Made by a program: the position numbers and the translations under genes. From Gammaproteobacteria bacterium (GTDB lineage: Bacteria; Pseudomonadota; Gammaproteobacteria; Nitrosococcales; Methylophagaceae): a stretch of DNA of 64,000 nt. Shown piece after piece: positions 56,964 through 64,000 of the stretch; position 1 is the stretch's first letter; each line of letters begins with the position of its first letter. The notes beneath the pieces are model-generated. The model was not told the origin of the DNA. It saw only the letters and a program-made list of their open reading frames with translations, and did not search any database. The stretch is from assembly GCA_029248745.1 (NCBI GenBank), contig JAQWIT010000013.1, positions 1-64,000 on the forward strand, given 5' to 3'.

Positions 56964-57974
56964 TTATTGCTTACACCAATTGGCGAGGGTTTCGACCCAT
57001 TTGGGATGTTGGTTCATACAGGGAATGAGTGTCAATTTCTCGCCGCCTGCTTGTTCAAAAACTTCTTGTCCTCGAATAGCAATTTCTTCTAAGGTTTCAA
57101 GACAGTCGGTCACAAACGCAGGGCAGATAACTAGAATATTTTTGGCCCCTGAGGCTGCAAGTTCACGAATCCGGTCTTCTGTATTTGGGTCTAGCCATTT
57201 TGCTCTGCCAAGTCGAGATTGAAAGGCAATAGAATATTTTTCAGCGGGTAAATTGGCTTTTTCGACAAAACGCTGTGTTGTCATGATGACTTGATGACGG
57301 TAGCACGTTGCATGTGCTGGATTAGCAATTTGGCAGCAATCACTACTTTTTAAACAATGGCTACCAGATTTATCTAACCCGGTGATATGAGACTCAGGTA
57401 GGCCATGGTAACTGAAAATCAAGTGGTCATAAGGTTGTTCTAAATGGGATTGTGCACTTTCAACTAAAGCCATGATGTAATCATCTTGTTGGTAAAAAGG
57501 TGCCACAGTATTGAGCTTTACATCCAATTGATGTTTTTTAATGACTTCTTTAGCCAACTCTATTGACGTGGTAATCGTGCTGTCAGCAAAGTGTGGGTAA
57601 AGCGGAATGAATAGGATTTCTTCGATGCTATGCTGTCGCACTAGTGTGAGTAGTTCGCTTTCAATATCAGGCGAGCCATAACGCATAGCCATGCCAACAG
57701 GCAGCTCAACTTGTTGTTGTAATGCTTGTTTTAATTGCTGTGAAAAAACAATCAAAGGTGAACCCTCTTCTAACCAGACACTTTTATAAGCTTCAGCTGA
57801 ATCTTTAGGCCTTTTAGGTAGTACGAGTAAGCTGACAATAAGTCTTCGTAAAACCCAAGGGAGTTGGATCACATAGGGATCCATCAAAAACTGATCTAAG
57901 TAACGTCTGACAGATGCTTCATCTGTATTATCAGGTGAACCTAAGTTAGCGAGCAATACGGCACGTTTAGTCAT
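56964..57974 (-). CDS. hemH: Ferrochelatase
   Basis: Inserts Fe2+ into protoporphyrin IX, last step of haem synthesis; 336 aa. The catalytic His is in IFSYHGLPESH; other family stretches AVLLANLGSPD, PLYPHFADSTI and ICPAFVTDCLETLEEI. Intact. Its 3' end abuts the flagellar relic, so the deletion boundary is about here. Confidence 0.96.
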   Translation of the reverse strand: MTKRAVLLANLGSPDNTDEASVRRYLDQFLMDPYVIQLPWVLRRLIVSLLVLPKRPKDSAEAYKSVWLEEGSPLIVFSQQLKQALQQQVELPVGMAMRYGSPDIESELLTLVRQHSIEEILFIPLYPHFADSTITTSIELAKEVIKKHQLDVKLNTVAPFYQQDDYIMALVESAQSHLEQPYDHLIFSYHGLPESHITGLDKSGSHCLKSSDCCQIANPAHATCYRHQVIMTTQRFVEKANLPAEKYSIAFQSRLGRAKWLDPNTEDRIRELAASGAKNILVICPAFVTDCLETLEEIAIRGQEVFEQAGGEKLTLIPCMNQHPKWVETLANWCKQ

Positions 57975-58160
57975 GGAAAGTCTATATTTAAAGTTGAAAG
58001 GAGGTTACAGCTAATTTGCCAGCCTAGTATAGTGGATGATGTTCGTTTTGCACACGACTTGGCCGCAATAAACGGTTGTTACTTGTACCCCTTCAATTTA
58101 GATGAGCTAGTCTAGTTTCCGTTTTAATATTAAATATCACTTGAATAACTAGGTACATTT

Positions 58161-59893
58161 GTGGAACGCCTGATCCATTCTATTGTAGCCAATACTGGTT
58201 TGGCCATAGTTTATTTTATTGCTGGTTTACTCACACTGGCGTTGGCTTTGCCTCCGACACGTGCGGCACCTCTATGAGCGCCGACAGGAATCGCTTTGGC
58301 GGCTGTTTAAATCTGGGGTTACCGTTTGTTACCGGGCGTGTTTTTGGGCGATTTTTTCCAGAGGCGGTAGGAAAATGACCCGATATCATCAGTTCAGGGA
58401 ATACGGATCCAGATTTATATAAAGATCTATGGGAAACCTTGTTGTCAGATGTTGAGTGGCGGGGGTAATTACAAAACCGTAAGAAGAATGGTGACCTTTA
58501 TTGGGCGCAAGAAGTGATTGCACCGATGTTAGACGAGTCAGGCAATGTGACCCATTTTGTTGTGACACAAGAAGATATTACCCAAGCAAGACAAATCAAT
58601 GAACGGTCAACCTATCAAGCAAGCCATGATTTATTGACGGGATTGATGAACAGGCATGAATTTGATGCAAGATTAAAACGTGCTATCGGTTCATCGAAGC
58701 GTGACTTAACCGAACATGCTCTGTGTTATTTAGATCTCGATCAATTTAAGACAGTTAACAATACCTGTGGTCATGTAGCAGGGGGTGAATTATTACGCCA
58801 GATAGGCACGATGATGTCAGCAAATGTAGGTTCTCACGAGACTTTGACCGAATTAGGTGGTGATGAATTTGGGTTATTAATGGAGCATTGTGGCATTGAA
58901 CAAGCGCATCAGGCGTGTGAGTCGATTATTGATCTGTTTCAGAGTTTCCGCTTTCACTAGGAGGACCATGTTTTCACGGTGGGTGTGAGTATTGGCTTAA
59001 CCATTATTGACCAGCATAACAAAGATAATGCGGAGGCGATGAAGAATGCTGATTCAGCTTGTTATGAAGGAAAAGATAACGGGCGTAACCAAATTAAAGT
59101 CCATACCGAGGATCATGTCCGTTTGCAAAAACGTAGAGGTGAGATTCAGTGGAGCAGTGAAATTAGTGACGCCCTAGATAATAATCGTTTACTACTTTAT
59201 GTACAGCCGATGGTTGCATTGAACGATAATGCTTCATGCGTCGGCTATGAAGTGTTATTAAGAATGCAGATGCAAGATGGCAAGATTGTTCCACCGGGGG
59301 CCTTTTTACCTGCTGTTGAGCGTCATAACTCTGCAACGCGGATAGACCGTTGGGTGGTTAACCACAGTTTGCATTGGATGAATAAGCATGTAAATGAGCT
59401 GAGCCATGTTAAAAGTATTTCTATTAATTTATCCGGTCAATCGCTAGATGATGAAGCGATGACGGAATATATTATTCACGAGTTTGAACGTGGGGATATT
59501 CCAGCAAGCAAGGTTAAATTTGAGATTATAGAAACCGCTGCGATAGCCAATTCATACGAGGCAACACAGTTTATTAATACGTTAAAAACCTATGGTTGCC
59601 GTTTCGCGTTAGATGATTTTGGTAGTGGATTATCGTCATTTGCATATTTAAAGAATTTAGATGTTGATACATTGAAAATAGACGGCATGTTTATCAAAGA
59701 CATGCTAGATGATACGTTTGACTATGAAATGGTGAAATCCAATAGTGAAATTGGTCATGTGATGAGGTTTGAAACGGTCGCTGAGTTTGTAGAGTCCGAT
59801 GCCATCCTAGAAAAAATGAAAGAAATTGGTGTTGATTATGCTCAGGGTTATAGCTTGGGTGAGCCCATTAATATTGACGACATTTTGAAGTAA
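58161..59893 (+). pseudogene. Decayed MASE1-PAS-GGDEF-EAL sensor
   Basis: Start region reads as a MASE1 membrane domain (GLAIVYFIAGLLTLALALPP, then TGIALAAV, GYRLLPGVFLGDFF), with several stops and frameshifts; a PAS end (DLYWAQEVIAPMLDESGNVTHFV), a GGDEF domain (ASHDLLTGLMNRHEFD, LDLDQFKTVNN, ELGGDEFGLL), an amber TAG where Trp is expected (FRFH-stop-EDHVFTVGVSIG, near 58959), and an EAL domain whose motif is EVL (VGYEVLLRM). At least five lesions. This was a bifunctional c-di-GMP enzyme. Confidence 0.9.
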
Positions 59894-59955
59894 TAAGCTA
59901 AGTTAATGTTTTGGTTGTGAGTCGCTTTACTTTCACTGTTATAATTTTGCACGAT

Positions 59956-60030
59956 GCCTCCGTAGTTGAATGGATACAATAGGGCCCTCCTAAGGCTTAG
60001 GTGCAGGTTCGATTCCTGCCGGGGGCACCA
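59956..60030 (+). tRNA. tRNA-Arg (anticodon CCT)
   Basis: Acceptor GCCTCCG/CGGGGGC, anticodon loop CTCCTAA in stem GGGCC/GGCTT (two G-T pairs), T loop GTTCGATTC, encoded CCA at 60028-60030. Decodes AGG. No integrase or repeat suggests an element at this tRNA. Confidence 0.95.
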
Positions 60031-60066
60031 TTTCTTAGTCGTTAGGAGTATTAAAAAAGGAACGGT

Positions 60067-60120
60067 GTGGAAAAAGTCATTTCAATTCTATTTGCACTTT
60101 TTTTATTGCTACAGCCTTAA
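60067..60120 (+). CDS. Hydrophobic 17-residue micro-ORF
   Basis: GTG start behind AAAAAGGAACG, encoding MEKVISILFALFLLLQP, one short hydrophobic segment. Its stop overlaps the next start as TAATG. Too short for homology, but the ribosome-binding site and coupling make it a candidate small membrane peptide or leader. Confidence 0.4.
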   Translation: MEKVISILFALFLLLQP

Positions 60121-60314
60121 TGTCAAATAGCTTGCTAGGCGCTGGTATGTGGTTTTGGATTATTCTAGTGTCTGGTTTATTTGTGGCTGTTAGTGCTTAT
60201 ATTCCTGAGTTGGAAATGCTCGGTGCCTTTGTTGCCCGTTTATTAGCACTTGGTTCTATTGGTGCTGTTCTCCTCGGTTTGGTTGCAGTAACAGCGGGTG
60301 GCTCTTTTGTTTAG
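60120..60314 (+). CDS. Small two-helix membrane protein
   Basis: 64 aa, MSNSLLGAGMWFWIILVSGL first TM helix, then LEMLGAFVARLLALGSIGAVLLGLVAVTAGG second. No family recognised. It is followed after 12 bases by a clean intrinsic terminator, which supports a real gene. Sits after tRNA-Arg(CCT), 90 bases away. Confidence 0.6.
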   Translation: MSNSLLGAGMWFWIILVSGLFVAVSAYIPELEMLGAFVARLLALGSIGAVLLGLVAVTAGGSFV

Positions 60315-60325
60315 AGGGTAGTGAA

Positions 60326-60350
60326 GCGATGTTACTAGCATCGTTTTTTT
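60326..60350 (+). terminator. Intrinsic terminator
   Basis: CGATGTT and AGCATCG pair (one G-T) around ACT, followed by seven T. Ends the tRNA/small-gene transcript. The 180 bases from here to bepA hold no other feature I can support. Confidence 0.88.
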
Positions 60351-60547
60351 GTATTGCATTATCTGGCTTAATTTTAGTCGTGTTGTGAAAACGAATAAGT
60401 AATCGTTTGGATGCATAGCCGCTACAAAAAAAGCTAAGTGTAGTATTCCTTTTCGGCAGTATTGATTTTAGCTTTATGCAATAATGAAATTTGTATGAAG
60501 TTGTTATTGATTGGAACCCCTTAGTGTATGGAATGTATAGATTGGCT

Positions 60548-61999
60548 ATGAGAATGCGATTTGTCATGATGTTGGTGACTTTGCTAGTTTGGCCAACAAC
60601 TTATGGCCATGCTGCAGAGATTGCCTTGCCTGAAATTGGTGATAGTGCTGGTGCACTGATTTCACCTCAACAAGAATATCGCATAGGACAGGCGTTTTTT
60701 TGGCGATTACAGCAATCTGTTGATTTGGTTGATGACCCAGAGGTTAATCATTACATTAAAAGTTTAGGCCAACGGCTAGTTAGTAATAGCGATGCACCAG
60801 CATTACCTTTTAAATTCTTTATGGTACCTGACCCACGTGTTAATGCTTTTGCTGCACCGGGTGGCTTTATTGGTGTGAATGCGGGCTTGTTATTGACGAG
60901 TCAGCAGGAAGATGAATTGGCTTCTGTATTGGCACATGAAATCGCACATGTGACACAACGACATTTACTACGTAGTCTTGAGAAACAGCAACAAGGCAGT
61001 ATACCTAGAGCAATAGCCTTATTGAGTGCTGCACTGTTAGCTGCAGTCGACCCGCAGGCGGGTGTTGCTGCATTAACGGTGGTGCAAGCGAGTGGAGTGC
61101 AATCACAAATAGATCACACAAGAGCACATGAGGCCGAGGCCGATAATTTAGGAATGCTGAACTTGGTTCGTGCTGGCTTTAATGCGCAAGCCATGCCTAC
61201 TTTTTTCGAACGTCTTCAGCAGACTAGCCGTTTTTATAATAGTAACTCCGTCCCAGAGTTCTTAAGGACTCATCCTGTGACGACATCACGGATTGCCGAA
61301 GCGCGTGGACGGGCCGTGACTTATACGCAAAGGATGGGGCAACGACGTGATGATTTGTCGTTTTATTTGATGCGTGAAAAGTTGCGTGTGATGACATCCA
61401 CTAATTTGATTGGCTTGAAGCAGCACTATACTAGCGCGCTCGAAAAAGGGAATAACAGAAATACCATCGCATCACGTTATGGCTTTGCGCTTGCTTTAAC
61501 TGCAATGGGTGATTATAGCCGGGCACGTAAAGAAGTAAGAGCACTAATTGAGGGTGATGCTGAACGGTTGACCTATCAATTAGCGCTGGCTGATATTGAG
61601 AAAGCCAGTGGCCGTTTGACGAAAGCATTGAATATTTATCAAGCGAATCAGCGGTTATACCCAAACGACTATGCTTTGTCTGTCAAACAAGCGATTGCTT
61701 TGCTACAGGCTCATCAGCCAAAGCGTGCAGCAAGACTGTTATTGACGCAGTTAGAAGTGGGTAAGGGTTCTGCTCAGTTATACAAGTTGTTGGCGCAAGC
61801 GCAAGGCGATTTAGGCCAACCGAGTGATGCTCATGGCTGGTTGGGTGAATATTATTATAGTGCGGGCCGTTTTGAGCAATCAGAAGAGCAATTTAAATTA
61901 GCGGTGAAATCGGCCAAGGGCAATCAATATCAATTGGCAAAATTAACCTCTCGTTTGCGTGAAGTTGAAGCAATGAAAGTGTTGATGGAAGAATTATGA
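60548..61999 (+). CDS. bepA: Periplasmic M48 metalloprotease/chaperone BepA
   Basis: 483 aa from ATG 60548; the frame is open from 60491 but the signal peptide starts here (VMMLVTLLVW, cleavage at YGHA-AE). M48 zinc motif HEIAHVTQRH near residue 115, then the EADNLG third-ligand Glu, and a C-terminal TPR region (about 290-483). It aids LptD and other outer-membrane protein assembly. Its stop overlaps the soxY start as ATGA. Confidence 0.94.
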   Translation: MRMRFVMMLVTLLVWPTTYGHAAEIALPEIGDSAGALISPQQEYRIGQAFFWRLQQSVDLVDDPEVNHYIKSLGQRLVSNSDAPALPFKFFMVPDPRVNAFAAPGGFIGVNAGLLLTSQQEDELASVLAHEIAHVTQRHLLRSLEKQQQGSIPRAIALLSAALLAAVDPQAGVAALTVVQASGVQSQIDHTRAHEAEADNLGMLNLVRAGFNAQAMPTFFERLQQTSRFYNSNSVPEFLRTHPVTTSRIAEARGRAVTYTQRMGQRRDDLSFYLMREKLRVMTSTNLIGLKQHYTSALEKGNNRNTIASRYGFALALTAMGDYSRARKEVRALIEGDAERLTYQLALADIEKASGRLTKALNIYQANQRLYPNDYALSVKQAIALLQAHQPKRAARLLLTQLEVGKGSAQLYKLLAQAQGDLGQPSDAHGWLGEYYYSAGRFEQSEEQFKLAVKSAKGNQYQLAKLTSRLREVEAMKVLMEEL

Positions 62000-62487
62000 C
62001 ATCTTCTATTCATCCTAAACGCAGGGCGGTTCTAAAACGGTTTCTTTCTGCTTCAACACTCGCTATGTTGGCGAGTAGTGGTTTGCTATTACCCCAACGT
62101 GTTTTAGCACATTGGCCGGGCGATGCCTTTACAGCAGAAACGGTTGAAGATGTTTTGTTAGCCTTGATGGGCCAAGCTGAGAAAATTGAAAAGACGGGTG
62201 TGAAATTCACGGTTGGCAAGCCGGCTAAATTGATAACAGATGGTCAGTCTGTGACGGTTGAGATTACAAGTAAGTTAGCCAATATAGAGCGGGTTGCGCT
62301 ACTAGTCGATAATAACCCCAATCCACTGGTGATGAGTTTTGAGTTGACTGAAAATGTCATGATGCCACTTAAAACTCGGATAAAAATTGTTGCGGGTGAA
62401 TCACAGCTCATTGCTGTTATCCGAGCTGATGGAAAGTTATATGAAACGACGAGGGATGTACGTGTTTATGCGGGTGGGAATGCCTAA
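61996..62487 (+). CDS. soxY: SoxY-like protein lacking the carrier cysteine
   Basis: 163 aa. Tat-type leader (PKRRAVLKRFLSAST) with cleavage at VLA-HW; an SoxY immunoglobulin-like domain follows. In real SoxY the C-terminus is GGCGG, whose Cys carries the sulfur intermediate; here it ends VYAGGNA, with Asn in the Cys place, and no Cys occurs anywhere. So it cannot work as a thiosulfate-carrier in the usual way. Partner soxZ is next, coupled by TAATG. Confidence 0.85.
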   Translation: MTSSIHPKRRAVLKRFLSASTLAMLASSGLLLPQRVLAHWPGDAFTAETVEDVLLALMGQAEKIEKTGVKFTVGKPAKLITDGQSVTVEITSKLANIERVALLVDNNPNPLVMSFELTENVMMPLKTRIKIVAGESQLIAVIRADGKLYETTRDVRVYAGGNA

Positions 62488-62813
62488 TGGGAATGTTGCA
62501 ACACGACCGCATAAGAGCAGCGCTACGTGAAGGACACACCGAAATTAGGGTATTGTTAATTCATCCTATGATATCAGGCCGGGATGAAAATAAGGTGCCG
62601 GCAGACGACGCCATTTCTCCACCGCATTTTATCCAAGATATTCGTTGTTGGCGTAATGGCGATGAAATGTTCGCTGTTAAATGCGGCCCTGCGACTGCTG
62701 AAAACCCGTATTTTTCATTTCAACTTACAGAGGGAGAGTCTGGGGATAAGATTAAAGTCCGCTGGGTTGATAATATCGGCCAAAAAGGAATTGTCGAAGT
62801 AATGGTTAAATAA
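62487..62813 (+). CDS. soxZ: SoxZ-like protein
   Basis: 108 aa, no leader (it would be carried out with SoxY). SoxZ signatures: IRVLLIHPMISGRDEN, ISPPHFIQDIRC, ENPYFSFQLTEGESGDKIKVRWVDN IGQKG. No soxAX, soxB or soxCD nearby. Confidence 0.88.
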   Translation: MGMLQHDRIRAALREGHTEIRVLLIHPMISGRDENKVPADDAISPPHFIQDIRCWRNGDEMFAVKCGPATAENPYFSFQLTEGESGDKIKVRWVDNIGQKGIVEVMVK

Positions 62814-62825
62814 CATTACAGCCTG

Positions 62826-63284
62826 TTAATGTCGGCCTTGTTTTTCGATATAGCATTGATGGTATTCCTCGGCGTCATAAAAATGTTGGACTGGTGTTAT
62901 TTCACTCACAATCGGCATTTGTTTGAAGCGGGTTTCATTCAAGGCCTGCTTTTTAGCAATAGCAAGCTCTTTTTGTTGTTCATTGTGATAGAAAACAGCT
63001 GAACGGTATTGCGTTCCCCGGTCGGGGCCTTGTTGGTTTAGTGTCGTTGGGTCATGGATTTGCCAAAAAAAATCCAGTAGTTGTTCATAATTAATTAAGT
63101 CAGAATTGAAAGTCACTTCAATGGCTTCTGCATGGCCAGTCATACCAGTACAGACAGCTTTATAATCGGGTGCTTCTGTATGGCCAGCAGTATAGCCGAC
63201 GCGTGTAGAAGTAATGCCAGGCAATTGTTTGAATTTTGCTTCGACGCCCCAGAAACAGCCTGCAGCAAAGGTTGCAATGTTCAT
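62826..63284 (-). CDS. msrA: Peptide methionine sulfoxide reductase MsrA
   Basis: 152 aa from ATG 63284 (MNIATFAAGCFWG); the 12 residues upstream in frame do not fit. Catalytic Cys in GCFWGVEA, Arg/Glu region GYTAGHTEAPDYKAVCTGMTGHAEAIEV. Repairs S-methionine sulfoxide. Convergent with soxZ. Confidence 0.95.
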   Translation of the reverse strand: MNIATFAAGCFWGVEAKFKQLPGITSTRVGYTAGHTEAPDYKAVCTGMTGHAEAIEVTFNSDLINYEQLLDFFWQIHDPTTLNQQGPDRGTQYRSAVFYHNEQQKELAIAKKQALNETRFKQMPIVSEITPVQHFYDAEEYHQCYIEKQGRH

Positions 63285-63381
63285 TATTTTTTCCTTATGG
63301 CTATGATGTGGTTGCACCACTATCTGAAAGCTTCTATCCTTGAGGATTGTTTTATTTATCTTAACTTAGAATAGGATATTA

Positions 63382-64000
63382 GTGGTGTTAAACCAAGATA
63401 CTGCCCATTTTAATATGTTGGAGCAACAGGTGCGTCCAACAGATATTTCCGATAAGCGTGTACTAGATGCTCTACGGCATCTGAAACGAGTTGATTTTAT
63501 TGATGCGGAATTAGCTGGTCTTGCCTGTGCTGATACGGCATTACCCATTGGTTATGGACAGACAATGTTACCGCCTATTTTGCAGAGTAAGATGTTGCAA
63601 GCATTGGCTGTGCAGGGAGATGAATGCGTATTAGAAATAGGCACTGGTACGGGTTATTTCACGGCATTGTTGGCCATGCTAGCAAGGCGAGTTGAAACGG
63701 TAGAGATCGTGCCAGAGTTGACTGCGATGGCAGAGAAAAACCTAAAAGCCTGTGATATTCATAATGTCACTTGTCATACAGGTGATGCTTCGGCGCAGTG
63801 GTCTTGTGACGATCGCGTTGATGTGATTGTATCGACAGCCGCTTTTGTTTCTATTCCAGATGCTTTTTTGCAGCAGTTGCAAGTAGGTGGCCGAATGATG
63901 GCCATTGTAGGTGAGGGCATGACGATGGAAGTGCAATTGGTTAAACGCGTTGCAGAAAGAGGGTGGCAAACAGACGTCGTGTTAGAAACTGCTGCGCCGG
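63382..64000 (+). CDS. pcm: Protein-L-isoaspartate O-methyltransferase, 5' part
   Basis: Open to the window end, 206 codons seen. GTG 63382 or GTG 63385 start, with AGGA upstream. FNMLEQQVRPTDISDKRVLDAL, LPIGYGQTMLPP, SAM-binding VLEIGTGTGYFTALLA, and late RRVETVEIVPEL, GDASAQW. Members of this type often lie before a rhodanese gene and tolC. It looks more like the Pcm-type protein beside tolC than E. coli Pcm, since the LPIGYGQT motif matches. Confidence 0.85.
   Translation, partial: MVLNQDTAHFNMLEQQVRPTDISDKRVLDALRHLKRVDFIDAELAGLACADTALPIGYGQTMLPPILQSKMLQALAVQGDECVLEIGTGTGYFTALLAMLARRVETVEIVPELTAMAEKNLKACDIHNVTCHTGDASAQWSCDDRVDVIVSTAAFVSIPDAFLQQLQVGGRMMAIVGEGMTMEVQLVKRVAERGWQTDVVLETAAP

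Noticed and set aside
58956..58962. Read-through UAG as pyrrolysine in the GGDEF gene
   Set aside because: The same gene has many other stops and frameshifts in its MASE1/PAS part, and the position is ordinarily Trp, so simple nonsense mutation explains it.

Overview
The window looks like chromosome of a moderately AT-rich gammaproteobacterium. Gammaproteobacterial markers are the yrbG-kdsD-kdsC-lptC-lptA-lptB order, an EfpL-type elongation factor, MlaA, BepA, MltF, a UbiD and the rpsI/rplM pair. Cytochrome c4 followed by ResB/CcsA (system II cytochrome c maturation), a SoxYZ-like pair and glycogen phosphorylase would fit a Thiotrichales/Piscirickettsiaceae-type lineage (Methylophaga or Cycloclasticus relatives). 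That placement is a low-confidence inference.

Layout. 1-1150: a tyrosine integrase next to the 3' end of tRNA-Arg(CCG), probably the edge of a genomic island lying to the left. 1.2-9.3 kb: glgP, engB, cytochrome c4, resB, ccsA, dsbA. 9.3-16.4 kb: a wrecked diguanylate cyclase, mltF, tadA, waaA, an LpxL-type acyltransferase, rpsI-rplM, uppP. 16.6-23.6 kb: quinone-linked D-lactate dehydrogenase, serA, a HopJ-family protein, a wrecked nitroreductase, a ybaN-like gene, efpL, an S1-domain protein, rbgA. 23.6-28 kb: two strong promoters, each with a Fur-like operator over the -35 box, driving two small unknown genes and then a porin / FMN-binding protein / PepSY membrane protein / nucleotidyltransferase run, interpreted as a Fur-controlled iron or flavin-redox locus. 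28-34.8 kb: a lipoprotein, DUF1456, DUF1499, a PPOX-type protein, an epimerase, a wrecked acylphosphatase, guaA, guaB. 34.9-43.5 kb: xseA, an M23 peptidase, a HAD phosphatase, the LPS transport/Kdo operon (LptA carries an extra SH3 domain), mlaA. 43.6-45.5 kb: a decayed glycosyltransferase/metallophosphatase pair. 45.6-54.7 kb: prlC, ubiD, a DUF2238 protein, moaE/moaD/moaC, then a regulator-porin-TupA divergon with two copies of a 20-bp operator. 54.7-64 kb: a small lipoprotein, DUF2333, a deletion-scarred flagellar/chemotaxis relic (cheV, flgM, flgN fragments), hemH, a decayed MASE1-PAS-GGDEF-EAL gene, tRNA-Arg(CCT), a hydrophobic mini-operon, bepA-soxY-soxZ (SoxY lacks its carrier cysteine), msrA and the start of pcm.

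The main themes are: (1) many pseudogenes with several lesions each, concentrated in motility, c-di-GMP signalling and surface glycolipid functions, next to intact housekeeping genes, which suggests a lineage that has given up swimming; (2) two compact, separately regulated outer-membrane porin loci, one Fur-like and one with its own ModE-type regulator and TupA; (3) unusual variants of known proteins: LptA with an SH3 domain, and SoxY with Asn in place of the arm Cys.
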